Of a stretch of 64,000 nt of DNA, positions 48,431 to 59,012 are shown piece after piece. The notes below the pieces were generated by a model. That model did not search any database and was not told the DNA's origin. It was given only the letters and a program-made list of their open reading frames with translations. Each line of letters begins with the position of its first letter. Position 1 is the first letter of the stretch. The position numbers and the translations under genes are program-made. This DNA is from Stromatinia cepivora (Eukaryota > Ascomycota > Leotiomycetes > Helotiales > Sclerotiniaceae): positions 1,054,001 to 1,118,000 of the forward strand of contig RCTD01000019.1 of assembly GCA_014898415.1 (NCBI GenBank), read 5' to 3'.

Positions 48431-50838
48431 CTGCAATGAAAAAATATGCACTCGGACAAGTTCCTGATAGAAAAAAAACACTGTGTCAAAGTTCTTAAAT
48501 CATCATAAGCCCTGTTAAGCTCAATTAGCAAGTACGATTGTAAGTCTACTACACAGTCAGGAATCGTAGCTCCAATAATAAGACAACCCTCTTCACACTG
48601 TGGAGGCAGGAATAGGTCACTCTTTGATTACATAAGCCTATTTCCGATAAGGCATTATAAGTAGTTTCCTAAATAGTTAGCTTTACAATACTATTGCTTT
48701 TCCATTTAATGCAGACTACCCACCCTCTCAACACCCTACAAGAATAACCCTTTCAGCCCCCAGTTCACTAATTGGCACTAATTAATACTAATCGAAATCT
48801 AGTGGCGAAGATTTATTGGCAAATTTAATAATCCACTCCCTCTAATCCAACCCCCATCCATCTTCATCCTCTACTCATTTAAATCATTAATCCCTCTTTT
48901 GTCTAAAACGATCTAATATTATAAATAAAAATTCAAACCAAAATGTACCACTTCTCTCACCTCAACTCCAACAGACTCAAAAACCTAAAGAGAGCCAGGA
49001 ATATATAGGGCAAAGGTGGAGAAGATAAGAGTTAGGTAATCAAGCAAAGCGAGCTAGTTTAGGGGGGGGCGAATCACTTGGCAAGAAGATTCTTTAATCA
49101 TAGGTTTTATCATTACACTATACATCAAATATATATAATATCATATGCACAAGAAACCCCCATCACCCAAGTACATGCGCCAACAACCCCGTAACCGGAT
49201 TATATCACCATCAATTTTAATATCGTGCCCCTCAAACTCGTCAAATTCGTTTGACTCCCCCCAAGTCTCTATCCTTCCTTATACAATAACCGTTCCTTCT
49301 CAAAGAAAACCCTAATTCATTCCATATCCGCAACCCCATTAACCAGATCCCCAAGTGCACTTAAATACAATACCGTCTCTCCATAACTTAAAATAAACTG
49401 TTGAGTAGAATATACAAACTGTGTATCTTTCTCCTTTTCATATTTTACACACGCGTATTTAGCGGCTGCGGCGATGAAGAGGCGTAGAAAGAGAAGACTT
49501 GATCAAAGATTGTTTGATTGAAAGAATAATTATCGTGGTTTGGAAAAGAAAAATAGTCAGAGCAGGAAATAGATACGTCGTACTCCATAGGGAAATTATG
49601 TTTGTTTAGATTGTTTAGATTGAATGATGTAGCGAGGAGATTGTCTGGAACTGATAGAAGACCGATGCCGCCAATGGCAATGACAAAATCGGCTCCTACG
49701 TTAAGATAGGGGTTAGATTTATAGTGTGTAATGTATGATACAGTTGTGAGAGGGAGAATGAGCAAAAGTTAATACAACGGAAAGAAACATACTTCAAAGC
49801 AGTATCTAATGCAATCATAATACCGGGAATCATAATCCCTTTCCTATTATACAAAAGAAATCCATAATTAACCCAAAAAATTATCACGGAATATAAAGAA
49901 TGAATATCATGAGTCAGGTGGTGACCAAGTAGTGAAGCTGCCTTGAGCATATGTAAGACAGATTGGCAGTGCTGCAGCCAACCAAAATATGTTACCTATA
50001 TCAAAGAGAGTGTTTGTGTAACTTCCGTTGATAATGTCAAAAGGCTTGCTAAATTCAATGGCTTGCATTTCTAATTAGAAGATAGAAATTAGCAGGAACT
50101 TCTATGTATGATTATGTTTTTTTTTAAAAATTATACCGACTGCCACTCCAAATAATCCTTCTCTTCCACAACCAGTCAAATCAGCACAACACACACAACA
50201 CCTAAACCCCAATCAATTCTCATCTCTTCTCATCTCCTCTCACCTAACCCTTTATCATCCCATCCCATCTCCAAAAACAAACACGCGCACATTTGAGCAC
50301 AATTCCCACCGTCCGCCATGGCAAACAAAGAAACCCAACCTCATCCCCCATCCCATTGGACAACCCACGCCAGCCAAGCAAACCAGCAGCCACAACATCC
50401 CAAACAGGTAACCTATCCGTAATACAATCCCGAATTGCCAAGACCGGAAGACTGCATATTGAGCACATTTTATATGGTCCGTCTGAATCTTTTCTGTTTC
50501 TTGGGTGATTATTTTATGGTTTGTGGGAGGAAGGCTTTTGGGGGGAGTGAATTGGATAAATATTTCGATGGGATGGAAATGCGGTGGTATTGAGCAGATT
50601 ATGAGGGAATTAGTTTGGGTGCCTTGTTGGTGCTTATTTACTTATTTACTTATTCCTGTCTTTATATATATATTGAAAATGGTTCTTGAAAATATCTTGA
50701 TAAACAGCGTTGGCCAATCTTTCTGGAACTTTGAGTTAAGCTTCTATTTTATTTCTTGAAAAAAATACTACAGTCTTTTGAACCCTTGAAGAAACTCGTA
50801 ATCTACTAGGTAGATCAACGCGAGCAGTTAAATCGAAT
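48431..50838. other. Intergenic region with decayed membrane-protein-like frames
   Basis: Between the HNH-like gene and the BIM1-like gene I find no intact gene. On the minus strand, 50068 to 49445 reads as three blocks with membrane-protein character (SYTNTLFDIGNIFW; HSLYSVIIFWVNYGFLL; ADFVIAIGGIGLL) flanked by good splice signals. The phases do not match at either junction, so I treat it as a probable relic. An ATG at about 50318 opens only 35 codons. Confidence 0.45.
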
Positions 50839-51785
50839 ATGGCTACCATTAACCTCATCCTCTTTTTTTCCTTCCTCTCCTCCCTCGTATCCGCTCACTT
50901 CTCACTCGATTATCCCCCTGCGCGCGGTGATTCCTTCCTTCCACCTGCCTCCCAATGGATCTATCCATGTACGTAGCACCGCCAGCATATTTTCAACCTC
51001 TCGTCACAAATACTAAAACTCCTCTTTAGGTGCCAACATAAACACCACCGAAAACCGCACTCTCTACCCTACTAATTCCTTCCCTATTGGCCTCAACTTA
51101 CATCATCATTGGACATATGTATTCATAAATCTCGGTATATCTCCTCGTCCCCTTCCCCTTTCCTCATTATCCGGCCGAAAACTAATAACCCCTAGCACTC
51201 GGCACAAATGGCTCCTCTAACTTCAACATCTCGCTAACTCCATCCCCCCTGAATACCACTGGATCGGGATACCTCTGTCTCTCCGACTTCGATTTACCCT
51301 CTGAAGTCAAACTCGAAGATGGATTGAATGCTACAATTCAGGTAGTTACTGTTGGAGAAAGTGGTAGTGCGCTTTATAATGTAAGATTTTCCTTTTTAAT
51401 TTTTTCTGCTTCTTTTGTCCATTTTGTATCATTTCATTTTCCCGATTTCAATAAAGGAGGAAAATGTCAGAGAAGGAAAAGATACTAGAGGAGAAGACGA
51501 AGAAGGAGTAAACTAACATTAAAATAGTGCGCAGATATAACCTTCTCCAGCAACACCACCGCGCTCCACGCCTCCGACAATTCAACTCAATGTCCCACCA
51601 CCCCTGGTATCACAGTCACCACACTTACCGATAAAACAAACTCCCCCAACTCTAGTTCCACAAACACTACTTCTAGTCCCTCCAGCTCTAGCACTTCGAG
51701 TGGATCGAAGAATGCTGGTATTTCTTTGGGCGCTACTATTGTATTATTGAGTGCTTTGGGCGTTGCTGGACTTTTAGTTATCTAG
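50839..51785 (+). CDS. BIM1/X325-like GPI-anchored copper-binding-type surface protein
   Basis: Exons 50839-50968, 51030-51134, 51196-51380 and 51528-51785 join to 225 residues. A signal peptide (MATINLILFFSFLSSLVSA) is followed by histidine at position 20, giving a mature N terminus HFSLDYPPARG. That is the hallmark of LPMO-related X325/BIM1 proteins, where the N-terminal histidine helps bind copper. Four cysteines (WIYPC, GYLCL, ALYNCADI, STQC) fit two disulphides, and LYNCADITF is the family's conserved stretch. There are many N-glycosylation sites. The C terminus has a serine/threonine stalk and a GPI-type hydrophobic end (AGISLGATIVLLSALGVAGLLVI). In Cryptococcus, BIM1 takes part in copper acquisition; the role here is inferred from that. 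Confidence 0.9.
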
Positions 51786-52097
51786 TCGTTTAGATGAGGA
51801 CCTTGAAGGAAAAGGGGTGGGAAATTGGGAGATACTATGGTGAAGAAGCGAATCGGTAATGATTTGCAGGAGAACTCAGATACGAGATTCTAAATTCAGA
51901 TAAGGAAAAACAAGCATGGAGTTAAATCACATCAAAGCCTTCCAAGCTCTAGTATCCATCCTTTCCAATCCCAAGAAATCAACCACCAGTCCTAGATGAT
52001 CTACGCTCCAGAATCCCTCCGTTTCGCCTGAGCTGTTGGTGCATACCATCCACTATTTTCGTTTGTGTCAACATATACTCATTTTCCCCTATCTTTC
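51786..52097. other. Short convergent gap
   Basis: This 312 bp stretch lies between the stops of the BIM1-like gene and the truncated DsbA-like gene. I looked here on the minus strand for the missing C-terminal half of the DsbA-like fold and did not find it. Confidence 0.6.
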
Positions 52098-52585
52098 TTA
52101 TCCCTCTACTATCGCTTCCCAGATATGAATAAAATTTTTGACCGTCATAGGCGGAGTACTCCCAACTTCATCTAAGATCTCACCCAGGGAAACAGGTACG
52201 TATTTGATATCGCATTTTGAGAATGTAGGGTTATTCTGGAGGAAGAGATTTGTTAGCCATTCATTCCCCTCGTCTTATAAAGCTTAAATCAAAAGCACGA
52301 GCGAGCTACTTCGTACTTACATTCGATTCTGCATATCACAGCCATCTATCATTCCCCTACCTCTTCCCCATCTCCCATCTCCCAAGAACCCAAGAACCCA
52401 AGAACCCAAGAACCCAAGAACCCAAGAACCCAAAAACACCCCCAAAAAACAAGAAAAAATCACACTAACCCCAAAATCCAATAAGCCTCATAAGCAAACG
52501 GACTAACCGTATCAACATAAAATGTGATTTTCGATTTCCCCTGCACTTCCATTCCTCCCACCTTCTCCGTCGCTACTGTATCCAT
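52098..52585 (-). pseudogene. Truncated DsbA/GST-kappa-like gene
   Basis: Two exons (52466-52585 and 52098-52235) join in phase 0 and give 85 residues. The first carries KITFYVDTVSPFAYEAYWIL, the second NNPTFSKCDIKYVPVSLGEIL and VGSTPPMTVKN. These match the N-terminal thioredoxin-like part of the 2-hydroxychromene-2-carboxylate isomerase/GST-kappa family. The fold normally spans about 200 residues, but the frame ends 12 codons after TVKN, with no helical insertion and no second half. The intron is 230 bp and contains a tandem repeat, longer than the other introns in this window. It is most likely a broken copy. Confidence 0.6.
52381..52432 (+). repeat. CCAAGAAC tandem repeat, about 6.5 copies
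   Basis: A perfect 8 bp unit (CCAAGAAC) is repeated within the intron of the truncated DsbA-like gene. It ends where the sequence decays to CCAAAAAC. The repeat explains much of the length of that unusually long intron. Confidence 0.95.
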
Positions 52586-53033
52586 ATCGATCAATATCTC
52601 TGATCATTCAATCCTAGATTTGGCAACTCCAAGTACTTCGGTTATTGGGAGTGCGGAGAAATGTACCGCTATCGGACATAACTCCTTACCTACATACCAT
52701 CTCCGTCTCCGCCACTGGCTCCCTATTAAATCCTTCTTACATTTCACCCGGCCATCAAAAGACATCTAATTGTGGTCGTAATCATACTTTATATTCATTC
52801 TAGGTGGGTATCATAGTGTACTAGGTAGTCTAGGGTGATCGTAGCGGAAATCTATCATAACAATGTAGATGAAAGCAATACCACCCCCCAACCTGATCCT
52901 AATCCCAAAAGCAAGCCCGCCTTCCTATGTCCGTGTACGCATATGCTCCTTCCGTAATCATGTTGTACTCCTCGATCTCCAATCCCAAAAAGCAAGCAAA
53001 CCCAAATTCGAAATACACATGCATGTATCCCAT
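52586..53033. other. Intergenic region, no gene recognised
   Basis: This region lies between the start of the truncated DsbA-like gene and the stop of the DDHD-domain gene. Both are on the minus strand, so it should hold the 3' region of the DDHD gene. No reading frame of interest is seen. Confidence 0.5.
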
Positions 53034-56000
53034 CTATTTTTGATTCTTCTTTCTCGCCATCATATTTGGCAAGGTATTCATCTTCCCCGGTTTCCTCCCA
53101 ATTTCCACACACAAGAAACGGATAAAATCCTTATTGTTCCAATAACTGCTATGGGCTGACAACATATCAATATACTGATTAGCCAACATGCCCGGACGAT
53201 TGCCCAAGATCCAATCCACCTGACCATTCTCATTCAATTGACAGAATTTCTTTTCTGCCATTTCCTCTGCCGTGAAATCATGAACTTCCATTTCCATTTG
53301 AGAAGGCATCTTGGTTATCGTAGCAGGTCTAGGCATTTCTCCAACAGGAACTTCTACATTTTGAGACATACCAGCAGCAGATTTCATAACGTGGGTGACT
53401 GCGGTCATGAAACTGCGCGAAGAGTCTGGTACTTCTGCTTGTTTAAGATTTGCACCGTATTTTGAGTCTACGCATGCGTTCAGGCAATATGCAATAGGAT
53501 CGTTGCAATGCATGATGTTGTAGAGGTTATCTACTGCCAAGCAGCCAAATGTACCTGCATCTCCAAAAATGTCCTTGCTACTGCCATTTTCGAATTCACA
53601 GCCGGGCTTATAAATACCCTTTCTAGGTACTAAAGATTTGCTTTCGAGTAAAAGGAAGAAAGCACAGGGACTCCCGGCGAGGAAGCAATTTGTTGTTTGG
53701 AAATCGAAACATTTGGTATTAGATCTCCATGGAAGCTCGGCTGGTAGGGTGGTAGGTTGCTTACTCAATACTTCAAGGGCCATGACGCTTCCAAGGGAGT
53801 GTGAAATGATGTGAACCCGACCATTCTTGTGAAACCCAGGATTGTTCTTGCACCAAAGACGGTATATGCGGTTAGCCTCGGCAACCAAAGCTGCAATCAT
53901 CTTGTGCTTGTGGCCGGACATGTAGTAGGGAATATCCAACATCACATCCGAGATTAATTCGCGGACTCTTGGAATTGTTGGCTGAGTGATGTCATTGAGA
54001 GTATAATCACATCCAGCACGCTCTTTGTCTCCGGGCTTTCTTGGTCCACCATCTTCAAAAGAAAGGGTTGCGCGCCAGTTTACAGGAACCACAGTAACGC
54101 CATCAAAGTCTTCTCGGAGCACCTTCTTCACATCGTTATTGGTGAGTTCACGTTTCATCTCGCACCGGAAGCTGTTGACTGCATATGTGAAATTAAAACT
54201 CTCCATGCGCTCCGAAAGTTTCTGGCCGATACCGTGAATGACCAGGCACAGATCGGTCACCTTTTCAGGTTCATCTTGTGCCTTACAAGCTGGACACACA
54301 TCCAATACATTACTGGAATTGCTTTGCTTCGCACTTTTGCTTTGTGCTTTCGTGAAAGTGGTTGATTTTTTTGAGGGATAAAGCTGATTCCATGCTTGTC
54401 GATTGAATCCACGAACGACAGCTACACCAACACATACACCACTTTTGATTTTTGCGAGAGGTCGACGTCCGTAATAAGCCGAAGGGCAAAGACTAGGCTT
54501 CAGAATGAAGGCTTCCTCACAGTTCTTATAGATGACTTGGGAATTTGGGTATTTTTTGCTAATTGAAGTGGCCGCACTTGGCTTTGCATCTGACTCTTCA
54601 ACCTTGCCTTCTGCGGCAGCTTCACCATGGAAGCAACGGGCAGCGCAATGGGGATCTGTAGAAAGAATATATTCGGAAGTATCATAGATTGAGGTTCTGG
54701 ATTCTTCTTCTTTTGGCCAGAGACGGTGAACAATTTTCTCTTCGCCTTCTGGGCCAACTTCTATTGCAGAATTAAGTTGATCATCCCATGTCTGAGACCA
54801 ACATTCATTCTCCCTATAGCCCTTCTCTAACTGGTTGGCGACAGCTGGCTCAACAGGACACATGGTATCTTTATAGAACCAGGTACCATATATACAAGGG
54901 TATTGGTCGTTGACAGGTGACCAGTAAATCGGCTTCACCACTAAAGACGGTAAAGTGACCAAATGGAGTCTGGATGTCCCAACAGGGACATCAACTTGAC
55001 ACTTTGGATGCTCTTTATGCTTGTAGGCCTTGCATCCTTCAACTTCCATGTCTTCTGTAGGATCGCGCTCGTGTGCTATTTGAGAATCAGGGGAGCGCCC
55101 CTCGTCATATGTTGCATAATTCTGAGACGGAGGGGCTTCGCCACGAGCGGGAAGTTTCACAAATGGCTTTCCTGTTGTACCAGATCCGGCTAGTTGTGTG
55201 CTTTTAGTGTATATGTTGCCATTTCCGGCTACGAGCACATTAGGTTCGGATGATTGCATAAGAGGCTCACAGATACACTTATCATTCGCAGCATCTCCTT
55301 GGTCGGGAACCTTCTGGTTGGCAGGTAGGTCTTCATCGGAGTCGTCATATAATCTGCCGTCTGGTTCGGCCGTACCATCTGCCTGTCGTCTACCGAGGAA
55401 CCTTCCCCTACCTTTGGAATTCTTGCTCGTTGTACCTACATTCGGTTCCACGTATGGATGGCCATCAGACGCTCCGGAATAATGCTGGAATTGATTGTCA
55501 TTAGACTTGGACTTGTGTATGTGTCTGGACGGTCCTGAAGAATGCTGGGCATAGTGCTGATGAGAATGTGACTTGAGTGCAGACGGTCTAGTCGAGTGCT
55601 CAAATTGATTGTCATTGGACGGGGATATTTGTATGTGAACGGGTGGTCCAGTAGAATCCTGAACCTGGTTCTTGTTATGAAGCGACTTATGTACGATAGC
55701 GGCAGCGTGCCGTTCCAATTCAGTGCAGCACTCGGACACATTCTTAGAGGACGTCTTCAATGCAGGCCTCTCGAGATTCTGCTTCTCAGTTGTTTGCCTC
55801 TCGGAAACTTGCCTACCATCGGGGTGGGGTCCATCGCAGCAGCTTCCAAATCTTGTTACGGACTCGCATTGATCTTGCCTGGAAGAATTGTTGCCCCTAC
55901 TCTCATCGCAGCAACTTGGGATTCTAGTACTTGCTTCCGTAACTTTCGATGAATCGAAATTGCTCTTGTTGCAGCTGCCTGAGAATACAGTCTCGGCTTC

Positions 56001-57638
56001 TGATTCTTTTCGCTTGGAAAAGTTGTCGGTTTTGCTTTCATCGCAGTCACCAGAAAATGTCGTTTCAACTTCGGATTCCTTTCGTTCACAAGAGTCATCA
56101 AGCTTACTCTGATCGCAGCTGCCCGAGAATATAGTTTCGGCTTCTGATTCTTGTCGCTTGGAAATGCTGCCATTCTTGTTATCATCGCAGCAACTTGGTA
56201 TTCTTGAGACTAGTGAAGTTGGGTCGTCCTTTTCCTCCCCAGCACAGCAGGCGTCTTCTTGGTCCTCGGATGCCTCGGAATCTTCCGTTTGGTAACGCTG
56301 ATCTCTGGAAGATGAGGCCAAATTCGGCTCCATCTGAGCTCTTAACTGTTGGTCAAACCAGGCCCTTGTCTCTTCCACTTGGGCTGTTTCATTTTGATCG
56401 TCAACAGCAACAGCCTTTCCTTTATTCTTCGACTTCATCTTAACGGGCTCTTTCTCCTTAGTTTGCTCAGCACGGATATTATCTTCCGGGTTGAGTTCTT
56501 TTTCAGACCTTACCCTTTCAGACCTTCCTCTCTTACAATTGTGTTCCCAATGTTTAGATCGCTTGATCTGATCTGTGTTTTCTTCCTGAGGGACCTCCTC
56601 AGTACACAAACACTCAGGCTTGAGGTCGTTGGCTTTACTTTCTCCCGACTTGCCTCTTCTGTGCTTTGAAGTTTTGAGTAACTCGGTGGGGATTGACTCG
56701 GTAGGGCGATTGTATATTGGTTTAGATTCCTGGGATTTTTCAATTCTGCAGTCTGAGTCTGCTAATGGCTGCTTCGACGAACACTCGGGTTCAGGATCTT
56801 CCTCTAGTTTAGATTCCTTTCCAGACCTTTCCCTTTCAGATCTTCCCCCTCTGCAATTGTGCTCCCAGTGTTTGGACCGCTTGATTTGATTGGTGTTCTC
56901 TTCTTGAGGGTCCTCCTCGAACTTGGATTTGGCGATTGATTCTAAAGCGGGATGTTTGTCGTTGGTCTGCTGGACGAATATGTCGGGTTGGTAGGTTTGG
57001 GGTTCGAACGTCACTTCTTGTGGAGCTTTCGGGCAGGATGCACATTTGCACCTCCCCGCCTTCTTTCTGCACCAGAGATGACTTCCCTTGCAAGGGCAAC
57101 CGACAGATTCCGATGTAGGTTTTCTCCCCTTTCCTTCTGCATTATGATCCTGGTGGCTGTTTGCAGTCTCCGAATCAGCTTGCTGCAGCTGCGTTACCGA
57201 TCCAACCGTTGGCTGGTATGTCTCAGGGTTTGCTCTAGTCGGCTTCAAGGATTCTTTCAACTCCTTGACCTCTTGTTTGATCTTAGGCCTCAAACCAATA
57301 ACACCAAACTTCTTGTCTGCTGTCGGCTCGATTCCTACTTTAGGCCTACATGTACGATTATGACTTCTGCGATCCCGCTTCGAACCCATTCCCAGCCATG
57401 CTTCCAGAAGCGCCTTGTTATCGCCTTTGGGGAATGGTCGAGGAAGGTATTTTATATTCTTGGAGTCGGCGGTTGGAGGTGGTACAGCAGTGAGAGGATC
57501 ATCGAGAGGAAGCGGGGAGCAATAGAAGAACTGTGCTCGCATTGGAGGCATCTCGTCACACGGTTTGCGGATTTGCTCGCTGCTGCTGGGAGGAGCGAGG
57601 TCGCATCCTCGCCCTAAGGTATGAATAGGTTGAGACAT
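53034..57638 (-). CDS. DDHD-domain phospholipase A1-like protein with Cys-rich repeats
   Basis: A single uninterrupted frame of 1,534 residues. The N-terminal 850 or so residues are low complexity, with a short cysteine cluster (CPCKGSH, WCRKKAGRCKCASC), two direct copies of a roughly 33-residue block (IKRSKHWEHNC, positions 56811-56911 and 56496-56596), and three SCCD motifs alternating with three FSGxCD units (55920-56200). The C-terminal 650 residues match the DDHD/intracellular phospholipase A1 family: a WYFKDT-like WWE-type stretch, LCLVIHGIG, the lipase motif SHSLGS with the likely nucleophile Ser1281, NCFLAGSP, and HCNDPIAYCLN. Family members hydrolyse phosphatidic acid at the ER, Golgi or mitochondria. 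The start follows the frame's first ATG; an intron upstream of 57638 is possible. Confidence 0.9.
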   Translation of the reverse strand: MSQPIHTLGRGCDLAPPSSSEQIRKPCDEMPPMRAQFFYCSPLPLDDPLTAVPPPTADSKNIKYLPRPFPKGDNKALLEAWLGMGSKRDRRSHNRTCRPKVGIEPTADKKFGVIGLRPKIKQEVKELKESLKPTRANPETYQPTVGSVTQLQQADSETANSHQDHNAEGKGRKPTSESVGCPCKGSHLWCRKKAGRCKCASCPKAPQEVTFEPQTYQPDIFVQQTNDKHPALESIAKSKFEEDPQEENTNQIKRSKHWEHNCRGGRSERERSGKESKLEEDPEPECSSKQPLADSDCRIEKSQESKPIYNRPTESIPTELLKTSKHRRGKSGESKANDLKPECLCTEEVPQEENTDQIKRSKHWEHNCKRGRSERVRSEKELNPEDNIRAEQTKEKEPVKMKSKNKGKAVAVDDQNETAQVEETRAWFDQQLRAQMEPNLASSSRDQRYQTEDSEASEDQEDACCAGEEKDDPTSLVSRIPSCCDDNKNGSISKRQESEAETIFSGSCDQSKLDDSCERKESEVETTFSGDCDESKTDNFSKRKESEAETVFSGSCNKSNFDSSKVTEASTRIPSCCDESRGNNSSRQDQCESVTRFGSCCDGPHPDGRQVSERQTTEKQNLERPALKTSSKNVSECCTELERHAAAIVHKSLHNKNQVQDSTGPPVHIQISPSNDNQFEHSTRPSALKSHSHQHYAQHSSGPSRHIHKSKSNDNQFQHYSGASDGHPYVEPNVGTTSKNSKGRGRFLGRRQADGTAEPDGRLYDDSDEDLPANQKVPDQGDAANDKCICEPLMQSSEPNVLVAGNGNIYTKSTQLAGSGTTGKPFVKLPARGEAPPSQNYATYDEGRSPDSQIAHERDPTEDMEVEGCKAYKHKEHPKCQVDVPVGTSRLHLVTLPSLVVKPIYWSPVNDQYPCIYGTWFYKDTMCPVEPAVANQLEKGYRENECWSQTWDDQLNSAIEVGPEGEEKIVHRLWPKEEESRTSIYDTSEYILSTDPHCAARCFHGEAAAEGKVEESDAKPSAATSISKKYPNSQVIYKNCEEAFILKPSLCPSAYYGRRPLAKIKSGVCVGVAVVRGFNRQAWNQLYPSKKSTTFTKAQSKSAKQSNSSNVLDVCPACKAQDEPEKVTDLCLVIHGIGQKLSERMESFNFTYAVNSFRCEMKRELTNNDVKKVLREDFDGVTVVPVNWRATLSFEDGGPRKPGDKERAGCDYTLNDITQPTIPRVRELISDVMLDIPYYMSGHKHKMIAALVAEANRIYRLWCKNNPGFHKNGRVHIISHSLGSVMALEVLSKQPTTLPAELPWRSNTKCFDFQTTNCFLAGSPCAFFLLLESKSLVPRKGIYKPGCEFENGSSKDIFGDAGTFGCLAVDNLYNIMHCNDPIAYCLNACVDSKYGANLKQAEVPDSSRSFMTAVTHVMKSAAGMSQNVEVPVGEMPRPATITKMPSQMEMEVHDFTAEEMAEKKFCQLNENGQVDWILGNRPGMLANQYIDMLSAHSSYWNNKDFIRFLCVEIGRKPGKMNTLPNMMARKKNQK

Positions 57639-59012
57639 GTTGTCTCGTGCTGCGAAGAGTTAATCAGCGGTTTTCGCGGAATGGATGAAGGAATGCTGGC
57701 AGACTTACTGTTATAAAGAAGGTAATATTAGGTTATTAGAATGATTATAGGAAATAAATACTCGTCTGCCGACGTGTTTGTCGTCAAGAAATCAGAAGCA
57801 GACACGGTATAGTGATGCTAATGGCGGTGTAACTAGTGATAGAGTGTAAAGAATGTAAAGAGAATGATAATGTAGACGAAGGAGAATAGGAAGAGAGAAA
57901 AACAAAAGAAGCCATGAACAACCAAAAGTGTCGCTGCCAATATCAGGCAAGCGTAAGATAGGAAGGATGTACCTACTTTGTAGTTGTGTTTCCTTTAAGA
58001 GACGTGGAGGCAACTACGATTCAGACATGTACGAGTACATTACAGGTACAGGTACAGGTACAGGTACAGGTACAGGTACAGCGGACTTTCTGTGTGAGGA
58101 GATGACGGCTAGGTTACGGTCCGGCGCTTTGGGATTGGGAACAAACATCACATGCCCCCCGTTAATCAATAAAACAGTGATAATGCTAACAGTGATAATG
58201 ATAGGTAGGCTAAATTTCTTGGAAAATAACATTCAAAACTTTGTGATTGTTTATTTGTGAATAGCTTCATATACGAGTATCGTAGTATGAGTTTTTCTTT
58301 TACATGGGAACGGTACGGAATTCAAATCTCGTTAAGTTGGATGATGGTATGTAATAGCCATTTGTCAATAAGGTGCCTAGGAACATACTGAGCCCCATAA
58401 ATGTGCTGTGACCCCGCTTTTGAGGGCAAATCACTATCTCTGAGACTGCACATCACAATCACGAATGGGTGAACATTTCATTTTACATTTCTTTTTATTC
58501 TTCTAGAAACCCTTCAGATTTCTTAGGATATCTACCAGTTTTGTCATATTCATCTTCATCATAACCCGAATCATCTCCATCCTCCTTACACATATGCGGT
58601 CACAATGTGCAATACAGAGTACAGGAGAATGAAACCGAAACCTCCCTCGAATATGATTGAGATAGATGACCTTGGCATTGAAGCAAATCAGCAAATTAGC
58701 AAAAAGCGCGGAAACACTGAAATCAAATTTGTATCGCGAAACGAAGAATTTTTATCCATTCCGTAAATGCAGAGTCCAACCATGTACAATCGTGAACCTC
58801 AATTCCCAAGGGAAAATCCTGTGCTCTGAAAGTTCCCAAGATCTTGATGGCAGGCGTTGAGGATGAGGTTCGAGATCGACTTAGAACGATTGTCCAAATA
58901 AACTTGCCCCGCTCGACGACACAAGATCTGATAAGCTGAAAATACCCGTCATATCATTCAAGAACGTGGAAATGAGAGCAGTAATACATATATTATATAA
59001 GACCAAAGTATC
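57639..59012. other. Intergenic region, no gene recognised
   Basis: Both flanking genes are on the minus strand, so this holds the DDHD promoter and the 3' end of the large uncharacterised gene. It includes a CAGGTA hexamer array (58041-58081). There is no supported open frame. Confidence 0.6.
58041..58081 (+). repeat. TACAGG hexamer repeat, about 6.8 copies
   Basis: A perfect hexamer array lies upstream of the DDHD gene, about 400 bp from its start. Copies are identical, which implies recent expansion. Confidence 0.95.

Noticed and set aside
49445..50068. Three-exon membrane protein on the minus strand (50068-49996, 49941-49793, 49695-49445)
   Set aside because: Each block looks like membrane protein and splice signals are good, but reading phase fails at both junctions and the first joined frame meets a stop within 12 codons. 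Kept only as a relic.
50293..50508. Possible small gene with ATG near 50318
   Set aside because: Only 35 codons follow the ATG and the donor-like site after CAG has no partner exon that I can find.
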